NCBI GenBank assembly: GCA_004172935.1
Contig: SDZD01000047.1
Span: 1 to 51,222, forward strand
Direction: 5' to 3'
Source of the DNA: a bacterium
GTDB lineage: Bacteria; Armatimonadota; Abditibacteriia; Abditibacteriales; Abditibacteriaceae
Length of the DNA stretch: 51,222 bases
Numbering within the stretch: the stretch's first letter is position 1; each line of letters starts with the position of its first letter. Positions 32,224 through 41,093 of this stretch are shown piece after piece. Below the pieces are notes generated by a model. It saw only the letters and a list, made by a program, of their open reading frames with translations. It was not told the origin of the DNA and did not search any database. A program made the position numbers and the translations under genes.

Positions 32224-33846
32224 ATGAAAAAGTTTTCTGCCGCTGTAACCGCTGGTTTGCTCGTCGGTTTGGTGCCAGTGGCACAAGCGGAGCCAGCCGC
32301 TAAACCACTTACGCCTTCCGCTCCCATTCCAGTTGACCCCGCCGGATTGGATTTTGAGCTACACACGGCGAAAACTACCTTCCAAAAGGGCGAGACGATT
32401 CGAGTCAATCTACTGTTTTCCAATCATGGGACGCAGACCTTGTGCCTCAACACCTTTCACTTCCCGCCGCCCAATTGGGCCGTATTTGGCTCATTCGAGG
32501 CCTCTCCCAAAGAAGAAACCAGCAATCCCCTCGGCGATCTACCACCCGAAAAGAGTTTTAACTACAGTGGGCCAGGTCCTGCTCGCCCCCAATTGCTGAC
32601 CGAAAACCCCTTTGGCGTTACGCTGGCCCTAAACGCATACATTCGCTTCAACAACCCCGGCGAATATAAAATTCGGGCCACGACAAACCGCGTCTTCGCC
32701 ATCCCCGATGGGCAACCACTTCCCGAACAAGGCTCTTTTTTTGGCGGCACCCAAACCGTCACCTCAAAGCCTCTTTCCATCGAAATAGTGCCCGCCACTC
32801 CAGAGTGGCAACAGCAACAAGTCGCGGCATGGCAAACCTACTGGTCCAAACAAAAACCGGGCGACATGGAATGGATAACTCCCGTGGGAGTGCAGCGCCC
32901 CCAGAACGACATCCGCTTTTTGAACACCTACGCAGCGGTGGAAGCCCTCATCGAACGCCTCGGCCAAGACGAGTTCCCGCGCAGTTCGGGCAGCGAAGCC
33001 TATTATTGGCGTCCCGGCCTTATCGGTTTCCCCAACCGGCTATGGCTCATTGCCGCCATGAAAGACGCCATAAAAAGACCCGATTATCCGGTCACGCAGG
33101 GCTTATTGGATAATCTGGCGACGCTTCAAGCGCTGTATCACGTCTCACATACAGGAAAAGAAACGCCCACAAACCAATTCTGGCAGGTGAACGAAAACTC
33201 CGATGCCGCCAACTGGCAACTGACTCTCGCCTCACTTCCGCAGAAAAAAGGGCGCGCGCGCGCCATGACAGTCCATTCGCTGCTCGAAAGCGTATGGTTC
33301 TCCAATTTGTCGAAGGCACCTCAACCCAAACAACAACTACCGCGCCTGGTGGCGCTAGTGCCCGATATTTTCAACGACTTGCCAAACCTACCCCAGCAAT
33401 ACCTGCTGGATAAAGACAACTGGAAGCAGGTTAAAAGCCCTCGCTTTGTCGAACCGCTTTTGCAGGAGTGGAAAACAGTGCCACATGCCCAGGGGTGGGC
33501 AATGGAGCGGGGCAACTTAATCTTGCGGCGCCTCTACGAGTTGAATCCCACAATAACTCGCCCGCTCATTTTGCGGGAGATGGCGGCGCCACAGCCGCGC
33601 GTCTCGTTCGAGGTACTGGCGCTATTGGACGACAAAGTTCTGCCCCAACTTCAAAACTTGTGGTGGACACACCTCAACTCCAATGGCCCCGATCATGACA
33701 TCGCCGCCCTACTCATAGGGCGCTATGCGACGACAGCGCTGAAGGGCAAAGTCCAAAAAGAATATGCCGAGCGCAAGCGTAACGGAATGCTTTCATTCGA
33801 CGTAAATCGCGGTTTACGGAATTATTTGGTGCGAATCGGTGCTTAG
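32224..33846 (+). CDS. Exported protein, unknown
   Basis: This 540-residue protein has a clear signal peptide (MKKFSAAVTAGLLVGLV..., cleavage after AQAEP). The first 150 mature residues look like a beta-sandwich (DFELHTAKTTFQKGETIRVNLLF ... EYKIRATTNRVF), similar in feel to proteinase-inhibitor or accessory domains. The rest is helical with Trp-rich segments (VAAWQTYWSKQK, LLDKDNWKQV). I recognise no family. No cofactor or catalytic motif is obvious. It stands alone with about 60 bases upstream and 200 downstream. Confidence 0.65.
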   Translation: MKKFSAAVTAGLLVGLVPVAQAEPAAKPLTPSAPIPVDPAGLDFELHTAKTTFQKGETIRVNLLFSNHGTQTLCLNTFHFPPPNWAVFGSFEASPKEETSNPLGDLPPEKSFNYSGPGPARPQLLTENPFGVTLALNAYIRFNNPGEYKIRATTNRVFAIPDGQPLPEQGSFFGGTQTVTSKPLSIEIVPATPEWQQQQVAAWQTYWSKQKPGDMEWITPVGVQRPQNDIRFLNTYAAVEALIERLGQDEFPRSSGSEAYYWRPGLIGFPNRLWLIAAMKDAIKRPDYPVTQGLLDNLATLQALYHVSHTGKETPTNQFWQVNENSDAANWQLTLASLPQKKGRARAMTVHSLLESVWFSNLSKAPQPKQQLPRLVALVPDIFNDLPNLPQQYLLDKDNWKQVKSPRFVEPLLQEWKTVPHAQGWAMERGNLILRRLYELNPTITRPLILREMAAPQPRVSFEVLALLDDKVLPQLQNLWWTHLNSNGPDHDIAALLIGRYATTALKGKVQKEYAERKRNGMLSFDVNRGLRNYLVRIGA

Positions 33847-34005
33847 ACTTCTCTCAATCTACCGCAAGACAAAATGTAACCCAAATGAAATACATCCAAA
33901 AACGGCACTGTATCTCTTCGTGAACTGCTATTAACCAACAAGTTGTACTTCATTCTGAATTTCAAAATAGAATAGGCAAATGTTAATTTTTTTACTATTA
34001 CAATG

Positions 34006-34019
34006 TATTCTTTTTGCTA
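34006..34019 (+). promoter_or_regulatory. Promoter-like motif shared with the gene at 50040
   Basis: TATTCTTTTTGCTA occurs here, 26 bases before the start at 34045, and again at 49991. TATTCT can serve as a -10 hexamer. The -35 region here (TTAATT, 33983) is weak. The region from 33850 to 34040 is strongly AT-rich, in keeping with a promoter. Confidence 0.45.
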
Positions 34020-34044
34020 ATAAAAGCCGTCACACTCCCCCTTA

Positions 34045-34443
34045 ATGCTCCTCTATCGCCCAGTTGGCGTTACCGAACTTCAACTTATCGAGGATTTGAA
34101 CTGGTGTGCCTTTCCTCCACGCCTTCCCATTCAACCCATTTTCTACCCTGTGTTGAACTTCGATTATGCGGCTCAAATCGCGCGTGAATGGAACACCAAA
34201 GACCCTGTTTCGGGGTTTGCGGGCTTCGTTACACGCTTTGAAATCGACAACTCCTACGCAACCTATTTCGAGGTTCAGACGGTCGGTACGCGCGGCCTTC
34301 ACGACGAACTATGGGTCGCCGCCGAGGAATTGGATGAGTTCAACAAGCACATCATCCGCCCCATCGAAGTCATCGCTTGTTTCTACGGCCCAGCGTTCAC
34401 AGGCCAAAAACGCGAATTTTCAACTCAATTCGACTTCAATTAA
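34045..34443 (+). CDS. ADP-ribosylation/crystallin J1-annotated family protein
   Basis: This 132-residue cytoplasmic protein opens with 'LLYRPVGVTELQLIEDLN', has 'FPPRLPIQPIFYPVLNFDYAAQIAREWN', 'GFAGFVTRFEI' and ends with 'LWVAAEELDEFNKHI' followed by 'PIEVIACFYG'. Proteins with this pattern are commonly labelled 'ADP-ribosylation/crystallin J1'. The label comes from weak similarity and no activity is established. It has the promoter-like 14-mer in front and a strong bidirectional terminator after it, so it is transcribed alone. Confidence 0.65.
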   Translation: MLLYRPVGVTELQLIEDLNWCAFPPRLPIQPIFYPVLNFDYAAQIAREWNTKDPVSGFAGFVTRFEIDNSYATYFEVQTVGTRGLHDELWVAAEELDEFNKHIIRPIEVIACFYGPAFTGQKREFSTQFDFN

Positions 34444-34467
34444 GCGATAATTTCGGCAAAATAACAC

Positions 34468-34504
34468 AAAAACGCCCGTTTCTCATCGAGAAACGGGCGT
34501 TTTA
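34468..34504. terminator. Bidirectional intrinsic terminator
   Basis: AAAACGCCCGTTTCTC and GAGAAACGGGCGTTTT form a perfect 16-base stem around ATC. A and T tracts on either side serve both the plus-strand gene ending at 34443 and the minus-strand gene ending at 34523. Confidence 0.9.
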
Positions 34505-34522
34505 TATTGATTGAAGCGGCTT

Positions 34523-34984
34523 TTAAACCTCTTCGGACGATCTTTCTTGTAGTTCCATCGCCGCCAGATGCGCCTGTAATTTGGCTTCATCGGCTTTTTC
34601 CTGCACGGTTTCTTTGACGGCAGTCGCCGCCTCAGTTACCGTTGCAGCCGCGTCTTTGGCGAGGTCGCTGGCTTTGGCGGCATCGCTTTTAGCGTCATCG
34701 GTGGCGCCCGCGACTTCGGTTTTCACCGTGTCGGCGACCTTGGTAACGCTTTCGCTGATGACCGCGCCTTTTTCAGCGACGGTGTGAGCGAGGTCGGTGC
34801 CCTGCTCTTTCACGTCATTAGCAGCATCGGAAACAGCCGCTCCAACGTGAGAAGCACGGTCTTTCACTTTGTCCGTGCGATCTTTGAGAGTGGCACGCCA
34901 CTCGTCACCACGCTTTGGCGTGAGGAGTAACGCACCAACGGCACCAATAACAGCGCCAGTGACAAGTCCTTTGAAGTAACCCAT
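34523..34984 (-). CDS. YtxH-like membrane-anchored coiled-coil protein
   Basis: This 153-residue protein starts with a short Gly/Ala-rich membrane segment followed by a basic stretch (YFKGLVTGAVIGAVGALLLTPKRGDE), the pattern of YtxH general-stress proteins. The remainder is one long Ala/Val/Lys/Asp helix with LEA-like 11-residue periodicity (AVSDAANDVKEQG, ATDDAKSDAAKAS). Such proteins are linked to stress or desiccation tolerance. It is monocistronic behind a bidirectional terminator. Confidence 0.78.
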   Translation of the reverse strand: MGYFKGLVTGAVIGAVGALLLTPKRGDEWRATLKDRTDKVKDRASHVGAAVSDAANDVKEQGTDLAHTVAEKGAVISESVTKVADTVKTEVAGATDDAKSDAAKASDLAKDAAATVTEAATAVKETVQEKADEAKLQAHLAAMELQERSSEEV

Positions 34985-35038
34985 ATCAACAAAGTTACAT
35001 GCAAAGAGTGTTCCCTTATCAAATGGGAAATACCTACT

Positions 35039-35833
35039 TTATGCTTGTTGGAATCGTTCGCGCAAATGGTTTAAAAGTGGCTTGGCCTGACGGGACAAAT
35101 CATCGGTTTTCCCCTCGAACGAACAACGAGCATCGTACCCCACAGCCTTGAGCGCCCCGAAGAACGCCACGAAATCGGCCTCGCCCTCTTTGGCGCACCC
35201 CGGAGCGACACGGCCCAAATCGGCGACATGGGTATGGTGAAGCAAACCGTTCGCGTCCACGACCGATTGCACGCCTTCGCCTTCCTCATTCATGTGATAG
35301 AAATCGGCGAGCAAACGAATGGCGTCGCGGTCAACGTCGCGCGTGATTTCGGCGCCCTTGCTGACGGAGGTAATCAGGTTGTCTTCCTTCGTATTCAAAG
35401 GCTCGATAACGACCGTCACATTGCGCTGGGCGGCAAGGGGAGCCAACTCGCGAGCAAACTCCTTGAATTGGCGCAACGCTTCGTCCATCGGGAAGCCATC
35501 GGGCACTTTGCGGGCACTGCCCGACCCCAGAACAACGATCTCACCACCGATTTGCTCGATGCGTCGCACGGCTTCGCCCGCATAATTCAACACCGAAGCG
35601 AGATTAACGTTTGGGCCTGTGATGCGATGATGTGGTGGCAAAAAGACGCAAAAGGCTTCGGGTTTAATCGGAGATTTCTCGGCGATAGCACACAGTTTTT
35701 CAAATTCCCCCTCGCTGGCCATCAGCGAACCGACCGTCCATTCGACATAATCGGCCCCCGCTTCAGCGAGAACATCAAGAAAACGGGCGGGGTCGCCAAG
35801 GGCACCAGGCGCCGTGCAGATTCCAAATTTCAT
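35039..35833 (-). CDS. Sugar phosphate isomerase/epimerase-like TIM barrel
   Basis: This 264-residue protein belongs to the xylose isomerase-like/AP endonuclease 2 TIM-barrel group. Metal-ligand candidates are the Glu in VVIEPLNTKEDN, the Asp-Phe-Tyr-His motif LLADFYHMNEEGEG, and the His pair in LLHHTHVADLGR. Substrates in this group vary (ketose 3-epimerisation, inosose, hydroxypyruvate), and nothing around it identifies one. It follows hisG on the minus strand with 125 bases between them that hold an inverted repeat, so they may not be co-transcribed. Confidence 0.82.
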   Translation of the reverse strand: MKFGICTAPGALGDPARFLDVLAEAGADYVEWTVGSLMASEGEFEKLCAIAEKSPIKPEAFCVFLPPHHRITGPNVNLASVLNYAGEAVRRIEQIGGEIVVLGSGSARKVPDGFPMDEALRQFKEFARELAPLAAQRNVTVVIEPLNTKEDNLITSVSKGAEITRDVDRDAIRLLADFYHMNEEGEGVQSVVDANGLLHHTHVADLGRVAPGCAKEGEADFVAFFGALKAVGYDARCSFEGKTDDLSRQAKPLLNHLRERFQQA

Positions 35834-35860
35834 GGTTTTTAGTTGGGCGAAAGGAAATCT

Positions 35861-35919
35861 TGAGGAAGAATCGGCGCCTCAAAAGTCAAGAATCCTTTTG
35901 CTGGCCGCATCCTTCCTCA
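35861..35919. repeat. Inverted repeat downstream of hisG
   Basis: TGAGGAAG and CTTCCTCA are 8-base arms about 43 bases apart, with an inner CAAAAG/CTTTTG pair. It lies between the hisG stop and the isomerase start and may help terminate the hisG transcript; no long T-run is present. Confidence 0.35.
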
Positions 35920-35958
35920 TTTCAATCACTGCTCTTTCTCAATAGTTTTGCGACTTAT

Positions 35959-36861
35959 TCAGGGAATGACTTTGTTCAACGGGTATTCGATGATCGCGGT
36001 CGCACCGTGAGCCATCAACTGTGGAATCAAGTTACGCACCTGAACTTCATCGGCAACTACTTCGAGAGCAAACCACTCTTCATCAGAAAGCGGCGTGATT
36101 GTTGGCGATTTCATCGACGGCAACAAAGCGGCAATAGCTTCGAGATTGGCGCGCGGCGCGTTCATCTTCAGCCCGACTTTGCCGTCGGCCCGCATAGCGC
36201 CCTGAAGTAGCGTCGCCATGCCATTCAGCTTTTTTTGCTTCCACTCGTCGCCCCACGAAGCATGGTTAGCGATGAGTCGCGTTGTGGAGGCCAACAACTC
36301 ATCAATTATTTCGAGTCCGTGAGCGCGAAGTGTCGTACCAGTTTCAGTGCCCTCGACAATGGCATCCACAAGCGCGGGAACTTTGACTTCCGTGGCGCCC
36401 CACGAAAACTCGACTTCGGCTTTAACACCGTGTTTTTCAAGGTAACGGCGCGTCACAGTGACCAGTTCGGTGGCGATGCGCTTGCCTTCCAAGTCCTGAG
36501 GCGACTTGATTTCGGAGCCACGCGGCACGGCCAAAACCCAGCGATAGGGTTTGGAGGTCGCCTTTGAATAAATTAATTCGCAGACCTCCTGTACGTCGAC
36601 TTCGTTTTCAAGAACGTTGTCAAACCCGGTGATTCCAGCGTCGAGAACGCCGTCAGCGACGTAGCGCGGAATCTCCTGAGCACGAAGTAGCACGATCTCC
36701 AACTCGTCATCATTGACGGCAGGAAAATACGAGCGCTCGGAAACCGAGATGTTCCAGCCCGCGCGGCGCATCATGCGCAGCGTGGCCTCTTGAAGAGACC
36801 CTTTGGGCAAACCTAAGCGGACGCGGCGAGGATTCGGCGCGTCTTGAAGCGTTTGAGACAT
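35959..36861 (-). CDS. hisG: ATP phosphoribosyltransferase, long form
   Basis: HisG makes phosphoribosyl-ATP, the first step of histidine synthesis. I take the ATG at 36861 (MSQTLQDAPN...); a longer frame adds 23 implausible residues. The 300-residue protein is the HisG long form with a C-terminal ACT-like regulatory domain (from about 220: AIAALLPSMKSPTITPLSD ... ATAIIEYPLNKV), through which histidine inhibits the enzyme. The N-terminal LGLPKGSLQEATLRMMRRAG and DAGITGFDNVLEN motifs are typical. No HisZ partner is needed for this form. No other his genes are in view. The gene is divergent from pilM. Confidence 0.93.
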   Translation of the reverse strand: MSQTLQDAPNPRRVRLGLPKGSLQEATLRMMRRAGWNISVSERSYFPAVNDDELEIVLLRAQEIPRYVADGVLDAGITGFDNVLENEVDVQEVCELIYSKATSKPYRWVLAVPRGSEIKSPQDLEGKRIATELVTVTRRYLEKHGVKAEVEFSWGATEVKVPALVDAIVEGTETGTTLRAHGLEIIDELLASTTRLIANHASWGDEWKQKKLNGMATLLQGAMRADGKVGLKMNAPRANLEAIAALLPSMKSPTITPLSDEEWFALEVVADEVQVRNLIPQLMAHGATAIIEYPLNKVIP

Positions 36862-36912
36862 GAAAAAGCGAGCCAAGAGTCTAGCGAAGGTCGATTTCTT
36901 AGGCTGTGGCGT

Positions 36913-36921
36913 TGCTATAAT
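36913..36921 (+). promoter_or_regulatory. Extended -10 promoter candidate for pilM
   Basis: TGCTATAAT, a perfect extended -10 element, lies 63 bases before the pilM start at 36984 in the divergent hisG/pilM region. No good -35 is seen, as is usual for extended -10 promoters. Confidence 0.55.
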
Positions 36922-36983
36922 TAGGAGCAAGGTTTCCGCACTTCACCGTGTTTGTAAGGACAAGCGAGTGCGACTTCCCGGCT

Positions 36984-39284
36984 ATGGCTCTTTTTGGCTC
37001 CAAGAAAAAAGCGGATGCTTCCGCCACTCCTGCGTCGGCCCCTGGCTCGACCGCACCCGCTTCTGGTGTTCCCGTCGTGCCCTCGGCGGCCCCTGCTCCC
37101 GTTGTCAAAGAAAAAAAGGCGCGTCCCGCTAAAGGTGCCGTCAAAAACGGTACCATCGTGGGGCTGAATATTGGCAACGCCCAGATCAAAGCGGTCGAGG
37201 TCACGGCCAAAAACGGCGAAGTCTCTGTGACCCGCGCCGCTTCGATACCAACACCCCCCGACGCCTATCAAAATGGCAACGTCCTATCGGTGAGTTCTCT
37301 CGCCAACGCCATCAAAGCGTTGTGGAAAGTTGGAGGATTCAAAGGTAAGGCTGTCATTTCATCGGTGGCGGGCACAGGCTCTCTCGTGGTCCGCGTCATC
37401 GAAGTGCCGCTGATGACGGATGCTCAACTCGCCGACGCCATGCGCGCCGACGCTCAGTTGTATATCCCGTTTCCGCCCACCGAAGTACAAATGGACTTCA
37501 AGGCTCTGCGCGAACTTCCCACCGACCCCGATTCGGGCACGATGGACGTTTTGCTGGCAGCGGCCCAAAGCGAAATCATTGATTTGCACATCAAAACCCT
37601 GCAAGCGGCCAAATTGGCACCGCGCGCAGTCGATGTGGAACCCATCGCGGCAGGTCGCGCTCTCGCGCTGCAAAAGCGCGGCGACTTCAATGGTCTGATG
37701 GTGGACTACAACGAAATCACGGCGGTCGCCAATATAGGCGCCTTCGGTACCGAGATTTCACTGTTGCGCGGCGACATTCTGGTCTTCACTCGTACCGTCT
37801 CGACGGGAGGCAACACCATCTCGCAAGGCATCGCAGATGCGCTGGGAGTACCTCTGGCCGAAGGCGAACGCATTAAAATCGAGCAGGGCGACGCCCTGCC
37901 GCCCGAAGGCTATCAGACAGGCATGGGTGGCGATGACTTCGGCTTTGGCGACCCGAACGCTGGCTTTGGCGGCGACTTCGACGACTTTGGCCTTGGCGAT
38001 ACATCTTCGCAGCCACCAGCCAGCAATCGCACCACGATTCTGGATAAGCCCAACCAGCCCGCGACCTCAGCAGATCCGTTCGACTTCGATGTCTTCAATC
38101 AGGGGCAGAAAAACGAACCGGGCGCAGGGCATAGCCAGAAAGAAGGCCAACCCAACTCACAAGGCGATAGCTTCTCGTTCGATAATTTCAATTTCCCGTC
38201 GTCCGATACGCCCGCCCCAGAAGCTCCTGAAACGCCTAAAGCAGCCGAGGCAGGAGGTACATCCTTCAACTTCGACTTCGATATGCCATCGAGCGATTTG
38301 CCAACGACTGCGGCATCAACTCCGGCCCCTCCTGCCCCCGCCACATCCCCATTCGATTTCGGAGGCAGCGAAACGCTCTCCAACGAATTTTTGCCATCAG
38401 TCGATTCAGAGCCAACTTCGCCCGCTTCTGGCGTAGCGGCACCAGCACCAATGCCTTCGGCATTCGATTTCTCCGATTTCGATTTGCCAACGACAGGCGC
38501 AATCGACACAAGCGCCCCTATTGGCCCTGCAAGCTCTCTTGCGGCCCAGACAGAGCCAATAGCCGCCCCTACTCCTCCTGCGTCACCTGAACCCGTCCAG
38601 AGCAGCGGATTCTCGTTTGGTGACATCCCCGAACCTGCACCAGTGCCAACACCTCCTGCTGCAAGCGAAACCAAAACAACAGGCTTCAGCTTTGGCGATG
38701 TTGCAGAACCCGCTCCTAGCATGTCTCTCGACAAAACGGAAGAACCAGAAACACGGGAAGTAACGCCCCCGACAGCAGAGGTCATGGGCCTCGGCGATGT
38801 ATTCGGTACTCCCGTCCCTGAAACACCAGCCAACACGAACGAGAACGTCAGCTTCGACGATTTGGATTTGACCAATGTCTCTCAAGACGACTCGTTGAAT
38901 TTTGGCGGCATAGGAGGCGAGGAAGACTTCGGACTCAACGACTTCGGTGGCTTTGGCGCCGGACTGTCGGCAGGCCCCGATACAGGTGATGCAGCGGTCT
39001 ATGAAGCGCTATCCCAGTCCATCGAAGAGCTGACCAGCGAAATCTCGCGTTCGCTGTCGTTCTATTTGGAGCGCGTGCCTGATGCGGCTCTTTCGCGCAT
39101 CTATCTGACGGGTGGCGGCGCCTTGCTCAAGAACCTCGATGTCTACATGACGGGACGCCTCGGCGCCCCTACATCGGTACTCAATCCACTGCAACTTCTT
39201 CCAGTTACAGCACAGTCGGAGATGGCCAATGGGCCACTCTACACCGTCGCGCTTGGACTAGCCCTTCGCGACTTCGTGGACTGA
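36984..39284 (+). CDS. pilM: Type IV pilus assembly protein PilM with a large disordered insertion
   Basis: PilM is the actin-like cytoplasmic ATP-binding protein that docks to PilN. The start is the ATG at 36984 (MALFGSKKK), giving 766 residues, about twice the usual 350. The fold begins after a Pro/Ala linker: VGLNIGNAQIKAVEVT (phosphate 1), MRADAQLYIPFPP, VDVEPIAAGRALAL, and ANIGAFGTEISLLRGD (phosphate 2). It resumes with 'SLSFYLERVPDAALSRIYLTGGGALLKNL' (adenosine motif). Between, from about residue 304 to 666, lies an insertion rich in Phe, Asp, Gly, Pro, Ser and Thr with repeated GFSFGD, FNFDFD and PFDF motifs. It heads the pil gene set. Confidence 0.88.
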   Translation: MALFGSKKKADASATPASAPGSTAPASGVPVVPSAAPAPVVKEKKARPAKGAVKNGTIVGLNIGNAQIKAVEVTAKNGEVSVTRAASIPTPPDAYQNGNVLSVSSLANAIKALWKVGGFKGKAVISSVAGTGSLVVRVIEVPLMTDAQLADAMRADAQLYIPFPPTEVQMDFKALRELPTDPDSGTMDVLLAAAQSEIIDLHIKTLQAAKLAPRAVDVEPIAAGRALALQKRGDFNGLMVDYNEITAVANIGAFGTEISLLRGDILVFTRTVSTGGNTISQGIADALGVPLAEGERIKIEQGDALPPEGYQTGMGGDDFGFGDPNAGFGGDFDDFGLGDTSSQPPASNRTTILDKPNQPATSADPFDFDVFNQGQKNEPGAGHSQKEGQPNSQGDSFSFDNFNFPSSDTPAPEAPETPKAAEAGGTSFNFDFDMPSSDLPTTAASTPAPPAPATSPFDFGGSETLSNEFLPSVDSEPTSPASGVAAPAPMPSAFDFSDFDLPTTGAIDTSAPIGPASSLAAQTEPIAAPTPPASPEPVQSSGFSFGDIPEPAPVPTPPAASETKTTGFSFGDVAEPAPSMSLDKTEEPETREVTPPTAEVMGLGDVFGTPVPETPANTNENVSFDDLDLTNVSQDDSLNFGGIGGEEDFGLNDFGGFGAGLSAGPDTGDAAVYEALSQSIEELTSEISRSLSFYLERVPDAALSRIYLTGGGALLKNLDVYMTGRLGAPTSVLNPLQLLPVTAQSEMANGPLYTVALGLALRDFVD

Positions 39285-39291
39285 ATAAAAT

Positions 39292-39317
39292 AATGCGTTG
39301 CCTATGGGTAACGCATT
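39292..39317. repeat. Stem-loop in the pilM-pilN gap
   Basis: AATGCGTT and AACGCATT, with extra pairing of CC/GG inside, form a hairpin 8 bases after the pilM stop. No T-run follows, so it looks more like an RNA-stabilising element than a terminator. Confidence 0.5.
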
Positions 39318-39330
39318 GACTTAAAATAGA

Positions 39331-39364
39331 GGCGCTTTTCCCGTCCCCGAACAGAGAAAGCGCC
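39331..39364. repeat. Second stem-loop in the pilM-pilN gap
   Basis: GGCGCTTT and AAAGCGCC form an 8-base stem with an 18-base loop, about 60 bases before pilN. With the first hairpin it fills most of the 138-base gap. Confidence 0.45.
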
Positions 39365-39422
39365 GCTACCTCCTAACAGGGGTAAGCGACACAAACGGGG
39401 TATTTGGCGAGTTTTTGAGGAT

Positions 39423-40124
39423 ATGGCGACTAAAATTGATTTGCTGCCTGGGTATGTTAAGTGGACCAAACGGTTCCACTACACCATCGCGGGCGCCATT
39501 GTGGGCTTGGGTCTATGGACGGGCGGTTTGATACTTGTCTATCACTCCAAACAACTGGAATTGCAAACCGCACAACAAAATCGCGATGCAGCTAAAATTG
39601 TCGCGGATGCATCCACGACGGCTAAAGCAGCTGAGGACAAAGCTATCAGCGATGCGGGTGGCTACAACACCGCCAATGCGTTCTTCATTGACGCTTGCAA
39701 ATCGGGCAGCACACGCGCTACGCTTCTCAACCTCATCACCAACTACATTGACATCAACTCTGTAGTCAAGTCCATCGACATTTCCGATGGCAGAAGAGTA
39801 GTTATCGTAGCAACAGTTGCAACACCGATGGAATACTCCCGCTTCCTGTTGCGCCTACGTAACGCGACTGGAGTTGTGTTTGCAGATCAGCCACGCCTGA
39901 CAACAACAGGTGTGGGAGGTTTTGGCAACGGAGCTCAGCCACTCGTCGTACCACAACCAGAACCCGGCAGCCCAGCAGTGGTATTTAACTACCCCATTAC
40001 GCTACAGGCTGAGGGCAACTTGCTTAACCCACTTACTGTGCCAGCCGACCCAACGGGTGGGGCTGCTGCAGGTGCTCCTGGTGGGGCTGGACCCGGCGCA
40101 TTGGGAGTCGCTCCTGGCGCTTAA
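39423..40124 (+). CDS. pilN: Type IV pilus assembly protein PilN-like
   Basis: This 233-residue bitopic protein opens with 'KIDLLPGYVKWTKR', the N-terminal motif by which PilN docks into PilM. One membrane segment (about 20-40, TIAGAIVGLGLWTGGLILVY) and a coiled-coil-rich periplasmic stalk follow. A ferredoxin-like domain (FSRFLLRLRN-type segment near 140) comes next, then a Gly/Pro/Ala-rich tail. It bridges PilM in the cytoplasm to PilO in the periplasm. It is co-directional with pilO, 29 bases downstream. Confidence 0.82.
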   Translation: MATKIDLLPGYVKWTKRFHYTIAGAIVGLGLWTGGLILVYHSKQLELQTAQQNRDAAKIVADASTTAKAAEDKAISDAGGYNTANAFFIDACKSGSTRATLLNLITNYIDINSVVKSIDISDGRRVVIVATVATPMEYSRFLLRLRNATGVVFADQPRLTTTGVGGFGNGAQPLVVPQPEPGSPAVVFNYPITLQAEGNLLNPLTVPADPTGGAAAGAPGGAGPGALGVAPGA

Positions 40125-40153
40125 TACGCCCTGGATTTCTTTTATCTGCCATC

Positions 40154-40954
40154 ATGCGTGAAGCCCTACTTCGCCGTAACATTACCATCATTGCAATCGT
40201 TTCGGTCGTTCTGGCCGGATTGATTACGCTCATCATGAAACTGCGTTTCTTTGACACCGTAAACGCAGACCTCACAGCGGCCACCGCCGCCTACGAGGCC
40301 AACAAAACAGAGGGGGGGAATCTCGAAAAAAATCTCAAAAATCAGCGGATCGCCGAGAACAACCTCATCTTCGCAAAAGAACAAACCAACGTCTTTCGCC
40401 AGCGCTTTCGCTCTTTGTCCTTCAACTTGGACACAACGACAGGCAATGGCCCCCGTGAAGCAACATGGCGCCGTTATCTCAACGAGTACTACTCCGACTA
40501 CGGTGTGGACTTGCGACGTGTGTTGATTCAGGCGGCAGACGAAAGCGGAGTCATTCTCGCGACCTCTGTCAAAATTCAAGCTCCTCCCCAGAACCCTGAA
40601 GAAGTGGTATCACCAGCCGGCGGTTTTTTGAAGCCGTTGTCCGATGCTTCGGCCAGTATGCAAGTGAGCGGCACCCTACCCAATATCCTTCGCTTTTTCG
40701 AGCGTCTCAACCAATCGGAAATCCTGATGACAACGGGTAGTACCGGGGCCACTGGAGTACGAATCGAGTCGGGAGCCTTAGGTGCCCGCGCAACGTTTAA
40801 CATGACTCCCTATCTGGTAGCCTCAGGTCCAAACGCCTTGTTGCCCGCAGCTTCTACGACTACGGCACCAGCACCCGGTGCTGGTGGTCCGGGATCAGGC
40901 CTAACACCTGGCCCCGCTGGCAATAGCGCCGTTAACAATACTGCTGTAGGCTAA
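40154..40954 (+). CDS. pilO: Type IV pilus assembly protein PilO-like
   Basis: This 266-residue bitopic protein has one N-terminal membrane segment (RNITIIAIVSVVLAGLITLIMK). A coiled-coil stretch (residues 35-80) and a periplasmic alpha/beta domain follow (VSGTLPNILRFFERLNQSEILM, the PilO dimerisation pattern). The C-terminal 40 residues are Gly/Pro/Ala-rich. PilO pairs with PilN to form the alignment subcomplex linking inner membrane and secretin. Identification rests on order and architecture more than on any strong motif. Confidence 0.75.
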   Translation: MREALLRRNITIIAIVSVVLAGLITLIMKLRFFDTVNADLTAATAAYEANKTEGGNLEKNLKNQRIAENNLIFAKEQTNVFRQRFRSLSFNLDTTTGNGPREATWRRYLNEYYSDYGVDLRRVLIQAADESGVILATSVKIQAPPQNPEEVVSPAGGFLKPLSDASASMQVSGTLPNILRFFERLNQSEILMTTGSTGATGVRIESGALGARATFNMTPYLVASGPNALLPAASTTTAPAPGAGGPGSGLTPGPAGNSAVNNTAVG

Positions 40955-40969
40955 ACGATAATATAACTC

Positions 40970-41006
40970 GTTCATATCGCAAGGGCTGTTCCCTTGCAAT
41001 ATGAAC
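40970..41006. repeat. Strong stem-loop in the pilO-pilP gap
   Basis: GTTCATATCGCAAGGG and CCCTTGCAATATGAAC pair over 16 positions with one mismatch around a 5-base loop, 15 bases after the pilO stop. No T-run follows. It may partly terminate transcription, or protect the 3' end of the upstream message. Confidence 0.6.
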
Positions 41007-41093
41007 ATGCAACTTTAGGGTGACGTGACACTCCAATTGAGCGTCTTCCTTGACACGACATGCGGCTAATCGCCGCCTTCTCTATTCCAAACG

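Noticed and set aside
38099..38875. Long minus-strand open frame opposite the PilM insertion
   Set aside because: It mirrors the low-complexity repeats of PilM and has no start signal or family match.
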